7,192 bases of DNA from CAYGWP01 sp964353455 (GTDB lineage: Bacteria; Planctomycetota; Phycisphaerae; FEN-1346). The notes under the pieces were generated by a model. That model saw nothing but the letters and a program-made list of their open reading frames with translations, made no database searches and had not been told where the DNA came from. Made by a program: the position numbers and the translations under genes. The stretch covers positions 1-7,192 of the forward strand of contig CAYGWP010000555.1 in assembly GCA_964353455.1 (NCBI GenBank), given 5' to 3'. Below, piece after piece: positions 1 through 5,711 of this stretch. The first letter of the stretch is position 1, and every line of letters starts with the position of its first letter.

Positions 1-755
<755 letters not shown>

Positions 756-769
756 AACCTTATATCAAG

Positions 770-789
770 CCCGACGCGGAAGCGTCGGG
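770..789 (+). other. Perfect 8-bp hairpin with GGAA loop downstream of ppdK
   Basis: CCCGACGC (770-777) pairs exactly with GCGTCGGG (782-789) around a GGAA loop, which is a GNRA-type tetraloop. No T run follows, so alone it is unlikely to terminate transcription. It lies 15 bases before the real terminator hairpin and could protect the 3' end of the ppdK transcript. Confidence 0.6.
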
Positions 790-804
790 GAATACTCGAC
801 TTAG

Positions 805-835
805 CGCGGCGGTTCTCCGGAACCGCCGCGTTTTT
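805..835 (+). terminator. Intrinsic terminator of ppdK
   Basis: CGCGGCGGTT (805-814) pairs perfectly with AACCGCCGCG (821-830). C815 and G820 can close the helix further onto a TCCG loop, giving an 11-bp GC-rich stem. TTTTT (831-835) follows immediately. This is a textbook Rho-independent terminator for transcription leaving ppdK. Confidence 0.9.
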
Positions 836-840
836 CTTGA

Positions 841-870
841 ATGACGAATGACGAAATCCGAATGACGAAT
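841..870. repeat. ATGACGAA tandem interspersed repeat
   Basis: The stretch is built from repeats of ATGACGAA: two overlapping copies, a short AATCCGA interruption, then a third copy. I recall the same string recurring between genes in many planctomycete-like metagenomic genomes, where it is often mistaken for short ORFs. That recollection is knowledge, not something this window can prove. It begins directly after the ppdK terminator. Confidence 0.55.
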
Positions 871-897
871 CAAACGGCAAGCCAGAATGACAAAACA

Positions 898-910
898 CCG
901 CCTCAGGCGG
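898..910. repeat. Short REP-like palindrome
   Basis: CCGCCTCAGGCGG is an exact palindrome with a single central base (6-bp arms). It sits at the head of the tandem 9-bp repeat module that follows and has the look of a repetitive extragenic palindrome. Confidence 0.5.
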
Positions 911-913
911 ATT

Positions 914-984
914 CAAGAGCGCCAAGAACGCCAAGAACGCCAAGAGCGCCAACCCCTGGAAGTTGGCGCCCTTGGCGCTCTTGG
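914..984. repeat. Four 9-bp tandem units plus inverted arm (module 1)
   Basis: Four consecutive units run from 914 to 949: CAAGAGCGC, CAAGAACGC, CAAGAACGC and CAAGAGCGC. After an 8-base loop (954-961), the arm at 962-984 is the reverse complement of 931-953 with two mismatches in 23, so the RNA or single-stranded DNA could form a long hairpin. Translation gives low-complexity QER repeats in one frame and LAFL-type repeats in the other, which argues against coding. A second module of the same architecture lies at 1084-1145. Confidence 0.75.
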
Positions 985-1049
985 GTCGGGCAGGAAACCT
1001 GCTTGTGGCAGAAGCGAGGGGGGTACACTACAGGTTGTGGCAGTTAAAG

Positions 1050-1068
1050 CCCCCAGCACTGCTGGGGG
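1050..1068. repeat. CCCCCAGCA palindrome
   Basis: CCCCCAGCA (1050-1058) and TGCTGGGGG (1060-1068) are exact inverted arms around one base. No T run follows. It lies between the two 9-bp tandem modules and resembles an interspersed extragenic palindrome. Confidence 0.55.
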
Positions 1069-1083
1069 ATGCCGTTGCCGTTT

Positions 1084-1145
1084 CAAGAATGCCAAGAGTG
1101 CCAAGAATGCCAAGGATGCCACCCCCCTGGGGGTTGGCATTCTTG
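1084..1145. repeat. Four 9-bp tandem units plus inverted arm (module 2)
   Basis: Four units run from 1084 to 1119: CAAGAATGC, CAAGAGTGC, CAAGAATGC and CAAGGATGC. The loop region is a C run meeting a G run (ACCCCCCTGGGGGTT), and TTGGCATTCTTG (1134-1145) is the exact reverse complement of 1102-1113. The plan is the same as in module 1, but ATGC replaces the CGC ending of the units, and the inverted arm carries the matching change. Confidence 0.75.
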
Positions 1146-1175
1146 CCGTCCCGCCTGGGGCGGGCCGTGCCAGGG
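1145..1175 (+). repeat. REP-like element, copy A of a perfect 31-bp inverted pair
   Basis: It contains the palindrome CCCGCCTGGGGCGGG (1150-1164; 6-bp arms, TGG loop). The full 31 bases recur as an exact reverse complement at 2506-2536, on the other side of the Bro-N gene. Confidence 0.8.
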
Positions 1176-1200
1176 GAGGCTGGAGGAACGGCGGCTCAAC

Positions 1201-1351
1201 CGCCCCGCCGGGGCGGCGCAATGTAGCCGCGGGTGAAGCACCGGCCGCCATGCGGACGGTGCGCAACCCGTGGAGAAGGTCGTGTTTCAACATATCCGCC
1301 CCGGACGGGGCGGAGGAACTGTTCCGGTGATCTGCTTCGCCCCGCCGGGGC
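1201..1351. repeat. About 150-bp non-coding unit bounded by a 14-bp direct repeat
   Basis: The same 14 bases, CGCCCCGCCGGGGC, occur at 1201-1214 and 1338-1351. Inside are the exact palindromes CCGCCCC-GGAC-GGGGCGG (1296-1313) and GGAAC-T-GTTCC (1315-1325). No open frame here looks like a gene. The string around 1215-1320 resembles a repeat I recall as scattered through planctomycete and lentisphaeral genomes. It could be a miniature non-autonomous element or a composite of REP units; no transposase is visible. Confidence 0.5.
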
Positions 1352-1463
1352 CTATTTACCGCGGAGGACGCTGAAAACGCATGGCTAAAACTTGAAACCT
1401 GAAACATGTAACCGCCGTTGCCGTTGTCGCCGTTCGCTCCGCACTGCGAACTCCGCACTCCGC

Positions 1464-1505
1464 ACTTTTTCCTTGTCCCCCGCCCGTTGACCAAGTATCG
1501 TGACC
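1464..1505 (+). repeat. 42-bp direct repeat, copy 1
   Basis: It matches 2643-2684 at 39 of 42 positions (differences at 1477, 1492 and 1500). The shared core includes CCCGCCCGTTGAC followed by AAGTATC and TGACC. Directly upstream are short tandem strings with TCCGCAC three times (1441-1465). It lies 109 bases before the Bro-N start. The TTGAC string could act as a -35 box, but I see no convincing -10 at normal spacing. Confidence 0.8.
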
Positions 1506-1600
1506 CGTGTCATGCGTCACAACATTTGCGCGCCGGCGGCGGCGGCGGGCAAGGCGGGAACATGATCCGAAAGCATGGGCAGCGTCCCCCTGGGAGGGGC

Positions 1601-1605
1601 GAGGA
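1601..1605 (+). promoter_or_regulatory. Ribosome binding site of the Bro-N gene
   Basis: GAGGA ends eight bases before the ATG at 1614 and decides that start over the in-frame ATG at 1575, which lacks a comparable site. A small hairpin (CCCCT 1587-1591 with AGGGG 1595-1599) ends one base before it and might affect access. Confidence 0.6.
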
Positions 1606-1613
1606 ATCGTACC

Positions 1614-2501
1614 ATGAATAATCTGGTCTTATTCGAGCAGAAGCAAGTCCGCCGGGTGTGGAACGAGGCGGATCAGAAATGGTATTTCGCCATCGTTGAC
1701 GTTATCGGCGTGCTGACGGACTCCGCCAATCCATCGGACTATCTGAAGAAACTCCGCAAGCGCGAGCCGTCCCTGAACGAGGCGTTCAAAGGGGGGGGAC
1801 AGATTGTACCCCCCCTTGGGCTGGTGTTCGAGACGCCCGGCGGCCCGCAGAAAGTACAATGTTGGCCGGCCGAGGGAATCCTCCGCCTCATCCAGTCCGT
1901 CTCGTCGCCGAAGGCCGAGCCGTTCAAACGCTGGCTGGCGAAGGTTGGCTATGAGCGCCTGCAGGAGATCGAGAACCCCGAACTGGCCTCACAACGCATG
2001 AAGGAAATCTACCGGCAGAAGGGCTACTCCGAGGCGTGGATCGAAAAGCGCATGCGCGGCATCGCGGTGCGCGACGAACTGACCGATGAATGGAAAAAAC
2101 GCGGGGTCAGGGAGCAGGCCGAATACGCCATTCTCACCGCCGAGATCAGCAAGGCCACCTTCGGCATGACTCCGGCGCAGTATCGCGACCACAAGGCGCT
2201 GACACACCCCGGGGACAACCTGCGTGACCACATGACCGACCTGGAACTGATCTTCACGATGCTTGGAGAAGCCTCCACCACCGAAATCGCCCGTAAGACG
2301 GATGCGCGGGGCTTTCCCAGAAATAGGCGCGCCGCCAGACAAGGCGGCACGGTGGCCGGCAACGCCCGCAAGGAGTTGGAGAGCAAGAGCGGGCGGAGAG
2401 TCTCAACCAGGGAGAACTTCAAGGAAATACCCGAAAGACTGCGGCGGCTGCGGGAGAAAAACGCGGATGGGAATCCGGATAAAGAAAACGGCAACGGATA
2501 A
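1614..2501 (+). CDS. Bro-N domain (phage antirepressor-like) protein
   Basis: A complete 295-aa protein. Residues about 5-115 match the Bro-N domain of baculovirus BRO proteins and phage antirepressors, a DNA-binding module: KWYFAIVDVIGVLTDSANP, then DYLKKLRKR, WPAEGILRLIQSVSSPKAE, and the hallmark PFKRWLAKVGYERLQEIENP. The second half carries the block usual in stand-alone bacterial members of this family: AILTAEISKATFGMTPAQYR, DNLRDHMTDLELIFTMLGEA, STTEIARKTDARGF and GGTVAGNARKELESKSGR. Its role in bacteria is not settled; regulation of a prophage or a stress response is the usual guess. No other phage gene is present, so it is solitary. Repeats lie on both sides (31-bp inverted and 42-bp direct pairs), suggesting that the gene moved or was copied in with them. 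GC content is like the host background, unlike the three-gene block to its right. The tail after about residue 270 is charged and probably disordered. A G8 run and a C7 run occur within the gene (1791-1815). Confidence 0.9.
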   Translation: MNNLVLFEQKQVRRVWNEADQKWYFAIVDVIGVLTDSANPSDYLKKLRKREPSLNEAFKGGGQIVPPLGLVFETPGGPQKVQCWPAEGILRLIQSVSSPKAEPFKRWLAKVGYERLQEIENPELASQRMKEIYRQKGYSEAWIEKRMRGIAVRDELTDEWKKRGVREQAEYAILTAEISKATFGMTPAQYRDHKALTHPGDNLRDHMTDLELIFTMLGEASTTEIARKTDARGFPRNRRAARQGGTVAGNARKELESKSGRRVSTRENFKEIPERLRRLREKNADGNPDKENGNG

Positions 2502-2505
2502 TCCG

Positions 2506-2536
2506 CCCTGGCACGGCCCGCCCCAGGCGGGACGGC
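2506..2536 (-). repeat. REP-like element, copy B of the perfect 31-bp inverted pair
   Basis: An exact reverse complement of 1145-1175, including the palindrome CCCGCCCCAGGCGGG. It starts four bases after the Bro-N stop codon and may therefore form a 3'-end hairpin in that transcript, though no T run follows. Confidence 0.8.
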
Positions 2537-2560
2537 CGATGACACTGGAAACGACCTTGA

Positions 2561-2602
2561 ACCCTTCGGCTTCGCTCCGTTCGACAGGCTCACGGTCCGA
2601 GC
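2561..2602. repeat. Probable interspersed repeat downstream of the Bro-N gene
   Basis: The string CTTCGGCTTCGCTCCGTTCG followed by ACAGGCTCACGGTCCGAGC belongs, from recollection, to a family of repeats found between genes in many environmental genomes, whose spurious translation reads EPVERSEAEG. Only one copy is in the window, so this is knowledge-based and not proven here. Confidence 0.4.
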
Positions 2603-2642
2603 AAGTCGATGACAGGGCAGGCCCTTGAACTTTGAACCTTGA

Positions 2643-2684
2643 ACTTTTTCCTTGTTCCCCGCCCGTTGACGAAGTATCTTGACC
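2643..2684 (+). repeat. 42-bp direct repeat, copy 2
   Basis: It matches 1464-1505 at 39 of 42 bases, in the same orientation. TTGAACTTTGAACCTTGAAC tandem text (2625-2644) leads into it, the counterpart of the TCCGCAC text before copy 1. No + strand gene follows, so it is unlikely to be simply a gene promoter. It marks the point where GC content falls, at the left end of the three-gene block. Confidence 0.8.
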
Positions 2685-2782
2685 TCTAGAATTCACCGTG
2701 ACATGGCCGCAGCCTCAGATGATAAAGGGGATGAACATTGTGCCGGGAACTCCCTTTCCGGATTTCCGCCCCGGATTTCCCT
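2685..2782. other. Intergenic stretch, no recognisable gene
   Basis: About 100 bases between the 42-bp repeat and the stop of the 89-aa gene. It holds a 10-bp direct repeat, CCGGATTTCC (2758-2767 and 2772-2781 or nearby), and two very short + strand frames starting with ATG that run out within about 35 codons. I see no T-rich hairpin that would end the - strand transcript. Confidence 0.5.
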
Positions 2783-3052
2783 CTACCGCACCTGCTCATA
2801 GTCATACACTGTATCGGCCTTTTCCGTGAAGAACCGTAGTCGCTCCTCAGTGGCTCCCCCGTGAACCGCTTGAGCGGCCCTGCTCAGATTCTCTTGGAAA
2901 TCCTTTGACCAGTTCCCGCGAGAATACCGGTTCAGCGCCATCAGGAACCTGTAGAAACGCTCCATGTCTAAGGGGTGCTTACTATCCCATGTTCGAGGAC
3001 CGAGCCACTGCATTAGAGATTTGTCCGCCTTCACAGAGAAGTAGATCTTCAT
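2783..3052 (-). CDS. Hypothetical 89-aa protein, last gene of the low-GC block
   Basis: I do not recognise a family. The 89-residue product begins MKIYFSVKADKSLMQWLGP and is rich in aromatic and charged residues (Trp at 16, 22 and 48), with no signal peptide, membrane segment or Cys cluster; it looks like a small soluble helical protein. The start is supported by a good Shine-Dalgarno, GGAGGT (3063-3058), five bases before the ATG. It lies 53 bases after the stop of the 353-aa gene on the same strand, so co-transcription is likely. Base composition matches that upstream gene. It might be a small partner protein of the two larger ones, but nothing in its sequence says so. Confidence 0.7.
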   Translation of the reverse strand: MKIYFSVKADKSLMQWLGPRTWDSKHPLDMERFYRFLMALNRYSRGNWSKDFQENLSRAAQAVHGGATEERLRFFTEKADTVYDYEQVR

Positions 3053-3057
3053 AGGGG

Positions 3058-3063
3058 ACCTCC
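3058..3063 (-). promoter_or_regulatory. Ribosome binding site of the 89-aa gene
   Basis: Read on the - strand, GGAGGT stands five bases before the ATG. It is the clearest ribosome binding site in the window and good evidence that this small frame is translated. Confidence 0.75.
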
Positions 3064-3105
3064 AAGTAGGCAGACGGCACTGGCAAGTAGCCCGATGCCG
3101 GTTGA

Positions 3106-4167
3106 TTAGCCGCCAAGTAAGCCCTTAAGGTTGTCAAGAAACGTAGGTGGATGAACTCCAGCGGCCTGACGCAAATGGGCGAACTGGCTGGCCGTCATGA
3201 ACCCGGCAACAGCTTTAATCACCATGGGCTCTCCTGTATATGAAGCCATTGTGCGCCTAACAGATCGCCTTATGGCATCTGCTTGCTCTTCGCATGCATT
3301 GGTTACTTCTTCGATGGTAACCTGAGGGCAGTCTAGCGAGAGCAGGAGACTGGCTAGCCGTGAGCAGAACCAGACAAGCCGGTCGTCGCGGCCTTCTGTC
3401 TCTTTCGCCAAAACGGTGATCTGCTCTGCCGCTACGGTACCCAGCACGAGAATGTACGTGCCCGCATCAAGCATGCCCGCGGAGCCAATAAGCGCGGTCT
3501 CATCCGGAAAGCAGTAGGCATGTGCTCTCCTTAACTCCATGTAATATTTCGTGGTGTTCGTCGCTATTAAGGTGAAGTTGCTCTCCTGTCCCATCGCGTC
3601 GAGAAGGTCAAAGCCGAGGTAGAAGTTGTCGGGAGAATAATCATCATCTCCAAATGCAGTTTCGAGCGGCTTGCCTGTTTCTCTCCTGTAATTCGCAATC
3701 AAGTTGCGGCAATACAAAACCCGCAGACACCCCTGCGAGTCCTCAAGGTCGCTTTGACTATCGTCGTCGTGATGCGCGGGGTCGATTCCGAGCAATCTCG
3801 CCGCCTTCAGGCCTGCCTCATCATCAGATGTGCTTCTTGCATTGATTTCATCTATATATTGGCAGGACCACTTGGCCACATCAGGGAATGCCGCGAGAAA
3901 CCACATTGGCATGTGGCCTGGCCTCATATACATTGGTACTAAGTAGTGCACGGATGGAGTGGGCGGGAATCGCTCGCCTACTGCGCTCGGGTATGGCGAG
4001 ACAGAATAGGCTTGTTGCACAAGCACTATGAGATTTCCTGTGAATCTCCTGAGATCAATCTTTGCGGAAACAACTAGATCGACCACTTCATCCAGTTGGT
4101 CCGGAGAAGCGATCCTCTGGCCCTCGCAATCCTGGCTCAAGGTATCCTTCCAGATTTGCTTTATCAT
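3106..4167 (-). CDS. Hypothetical 353-aa protein, middle gene of the low-GC block
   Basis: No family recognised. I start it at the ATG at 4167 (MIKQIWKDTLSQDCEGQ). The frame extends upstream to a TTG at 4227, but those 20 residues (Arg-rich, GHGRRRDRR) look untranslated. The ribosome binding site is weak (AAGG about ten bases upstream). Visible features: a helical start; a Pro/Met-rich segment around residues 57-90 (YPSAVGERFPPTPSVHYLVP, then MRPGHMPMWF); a conspicuous acidic and histidine stretch near 129-146 (DPAHHDDDSQSDLEDSQG); aromatic-rich text at 177-220; and a hydrophobic stretch near 234-254 (DAGTYILVLGTVAAEQITVL) that could be a buried helix or strand and is too interrupted for a confident membrane segment. 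The C-terminal half looks helical. Its GC content is much lower than that of ppdK or the methyltransferase gene. It lies between the HEPN-like gene (120 bases upstream) and the 89-aa gene on one strand. Confidence 0.75.
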   Translation of the reverse strand: MIKQIWKDTLSQDCEGQRIASPDQLDEVVDLVVSAKIDLRRFTGNLIVLVQQAYSVSPYPSAVGERFPPTPSVHYLVPMYMRPGHMPMWFLAAFPDVAKWSCQYIDEINARSTSDDEAGLKAARLLGIDPAHHDDDSQSDLEDSQGCLRVLYCRNLIANYRRETGKPLETAFGDDDYSPDNFYLGFDLLDAMGQESNFTLIATNTTKYYMELRRAHAYCFPDETALIGSAGMLDAGTYILVLGTVAAEQITVLAKETEGRDDRLVWFCSRLASLLLSLDCPQVTIEEVTNACEEQADAIRRSVRRTMASYTGEPMVIKAVAGFMTASQFAHLRQAAGVHPPTFLDNLKGLLGG

Positions 4168-4287
4168 GGCAATGTTGCCTTGTGAAATACGCCTATCGCG
4201 CCTCCGGCCGTGTCCCCATCCTACCAAGCTTCGCTCTCAAATGCCTGCCAATGCCGACTCAATGCTCGCTTGGCCACACACGCCATT

Positions 4288-5064
4288 CTACCCCTTCTCG
4301 GCGCACCTTTGACTCAGTGCACCATTAACGATTACATAATCCCGCATCAGATTGGTTTCATTGTCTACAAAAGAGCGCATCCACTCAAGAGCCTTGAGTG
4401 CGTCTTCTTTGGGCTTCAGCCCATGTCCGTGAGCGTACTCGTTCCTTAGGAATGCCATCCTCTTGCACAGTGCAAATGTCTCCGGCTTGAGAACCTTGTT
4501 CTTAATCAGTATGCCCCTGACACGCTGAAGTTTTGGCTCACGATCGCCACCATATGGCTTGGCCTTATCTCGCTGAAATCTCTCAAAAGAGATTCCGCAC
4601 ATTGCGACGCAAGCATAGAAGTGGCCGTCGACGTACACCGCCCTGGCCTCCCTGATCAGATCGCAATAAGGACCGGCTTCTATGAGCAGAGCCGGCAACT
4701 GAGAAAGTCTCTCGTACTTATCGTGATCTAAGAGCGCTTCTTCCAGTACGCTAGGCGGCAAGTCTTGGTGCGGCTCCTGTGGGTCCTTCTTGGGTTGCTT
4801 GCTGATGCGAATCTTGGCGATATTCGGCTCGAAATCGACATAAGCGAGTTGCGTTTGGCCGCTGACCTGGACATATCCGCGACCGGAGGTTTGCATCCAC
4901 CCATAACTGCCAGCGGGCATGCTATCGGCCATGCTGATGCCAAGAACCTGGGATAAATCCGTGCCGCTATATGCGCACACCGAATAGGGTTCATCGCCAG
5001 GGGCCTGACACACTATGGTGTATTGAGTAAGTATGGCTGTCCTCACTATCAGACTACAGGCCAT
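4288..5064 (-). CDS. Protein with C-terminal DUF4145/HEPN-like domain
   Basis: First gene of the low-GC block, 258 residues if started at the ATG at 5064. The N-terminal 90 residues look beta-rich and are unrecognised (GSYGWMQTSGRGYVQVSGQ). A Pro/charged linker follows (about 88-105). Residues about 120-240 fit the DUF4145/HEPN pattern: a helix with ARAVYVDGHFYACVAMCGIS and FERFQRDK, a middle part with LQRVRGILIKNKVLKPETF, then FLRNEYAHGHGLKPKEDALK. The RNEYAH string (Arg207, His212; codons 4446-4444 and 4431-4429) fits the Rx4-6H motif that forms the RNase site in many HEPN proteins. HEPN domains are common in toxins, abortive-infection and other defence genes, but some are inactive. The start is doubtful: no ribosome binding site is visible, and the ATG sits at the edge of a repeat, so the true start may lie inside or the 5' end may have been replaced. 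Confidence 0.72.
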   Translation of the reverse strand: MACSLIVRTAILTQYTIVCQAPGDEPYSVCAYSGTDLSQVLGISMADSMPAGSYGWMQTSGRGYVQVSGQTQLAYVDFEPNIAKIRISKQPKKDPQEPHQDLPPSVLEEALLDHDKYERLSQLPALLIEAGPYCDLIREARAVYVDGHFYACVAMCGISFERFQRDKAKPYGGDREPKLQRVRGILIKNKVLKPETFALCKRMAFLRNEYAHGHGLKPKEDALKALEWMRSFVDNETNLMRDYVIVNGALSQRCAEKG

Positions 5065-5099
5065 AGGCTTCAGGCTTGTGGCTTGCAGCCTGCGGCTGC
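5064..5099. repeat. Heptad tandem repeat plus palindrome at the right end of the low-GC block
   Basis: Three 7-base units each end in GGCTT (5064-5070, 5071-5077, 5078-5084), followed directly by the palindrome GCAGCC-TGC-GGCTGC (5085-5099). The cluster fills nearly all the space between the stop of the membrane-protein gene (5107) and the presumed start of the HEPN-like gene (5064). Seen from the - strand transcript the hairpin is not followed by a U run, so it is a weak terminator candidate at best. Confidence 0.6.
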
Positions 5100-5106
5100 C
5101 GTGCCT

Positions 5107-5685
5107 TCATCCACGGCCCCACGTCCGCGGCGCGTCGCTGCGCTTGGGGGCGGGCATGCCTTTCCTGCGGCACTCTTCGAGGCCGACGACGGTGCCGCCG
5201 ATGCCGGTCCAGCGCCCGTGCAGGATGCCTTCCGACACGATGTCATACACCACTATGCCGCCGCAGACGCCCACCTCGGGGTGCATGTACTGGAACGCAA
5301 CGGCTACCTTGTCGCCGGCCAGGAGTCCGGTGCCCTCGTGGGTCTGTCTCTGCGGGCCGATTTCCCAGTGGGCCAGCAGCACGTCGCCGGCCTGCGAGAT
5401 CGTCAGTTCGCCGGAATAGACCTGCTCCGGCGCGCCGGGGTTGCTGCCGGCGATCAGGTACGTTCCGCACACCTGGGCTGGAGTGTATTGCATAGGAGTC
5501 TCCTGTGCGACGGGCGGGCCAATCTGCGGCACGGCGACCGGATCCACGGTGACCGTGAACCCGGCGGCGCGCCTCTTCGCCAGCCAGGACCGCACCCAGC
5601 GGATCACCAGCGCGAACACCACGACAAGCAGGATGAGGTTGACCAGGCCGGCGGGGCCTCTGAACAGGTTGAGGATTGCACCCAT
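5107..5685 (-). CDS. Membrane-anchored protein with beta-rich domain
   Basis: A 192-aa protein, start ATG 5685, with AAGGTGAG about eleven bases upstream. Residues about 11-33 form one hydrophobic transmembrane segment (LVNLILLVVVFALVIRW), followed by a basic cluster (R29, R32, K37-R39). By the positive-inside rule this would leave the C-terminal domain in the cytoplasm, although a lone anchor of this kind is not decisive. Residues about 70-172 form a Gly-rich domain of short strands: CGTYLIAGSNPG, VYSGELTISQAGDVLLAHW, HEGTGLLAGDKVAVAF, GGIVVYDIV and GILHGRWTG. This G-x-Y ... L-x-G-x-W pattern suggests an antiparallel beta barrel or sandwich, seen in poorly characterised environmental proteins; an avidin- or lipocalin-like fold is a guess. 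The function is unknown. GC content is like that of the host background. The long + strand frame across it is Ala/His/Arg-rich and is its shadow. Confidence 0.75.
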   Translation of the reverse strand: MGAILNLFRGPAGLVNLILLVVVFALVIRWVRSWLAKRRAAGFTVTVDPVAVPQIGPPVAQETPMQYTPAQVCGTYLIAGSNPGAPEQVYSGELTISQAGDVLLAHWEIGPQRQTHEGTGLLAGDKVAVAFQYMHPEVGVCGGIVVYDIVSEGILHGRWTGIGGTVVGLEECRRKGMPAPKRSDAPRTWGRG

Positions 5686-5711
5686 GACGATCGGCTCTCA
5701 CCTTGTTTTGC

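Noticed and set aside
914..1145. Possible CRISPR array in the tandem repeat block
   Set aside because: The units are 9 bp and contiguous, without unique spacers, and they end in an inverted arm. This is not CRISPR architecture and no cas gene is present.
913..1494. 193-aa - strand and 147-aa + strand frames in the repeat block
   Set aside because: Their protein text is the translation of the 9-bp arrays and palindromes (WRSWRSWRS, LAFLALLAFL and QERQERQER repeats). No domain and no ribosome binding site are visible.
1487..1505. TTGAC string in the 42-bp repeat as a sigma-70 promoter
   Set aside because: No convincing -10 box at 16-18 bases in copy 1, and copy 2 has no + strand gene after it. 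In copy 2 TAGAAT lies at only 15 bases, which is too weak to call.
2024..2593. 189-aa - strand frame opposite the Bro-N gene
   Set aside because: Ser/Arg/Pro-rich antisense shadow of a gene with clear family motifs.
2748..2782. Terminator after the 89-aa gene on the - strand
   Set aside because: Only a weak GGG/CCC pairing and a direct repeat of CCGGATTTCC; no stable stem followed by a T run.
2703..2800. Short + strand frame starting ATGGCCGCAGCC after the second 42-bp repeat, as a truncated gene
   Set aside because: It stops after about 32 codons, shows no recognisable motif and overlaps the end of the 89-aa gene on the other strand. A remnant of an interrupted gene is possible but cannot be supported.
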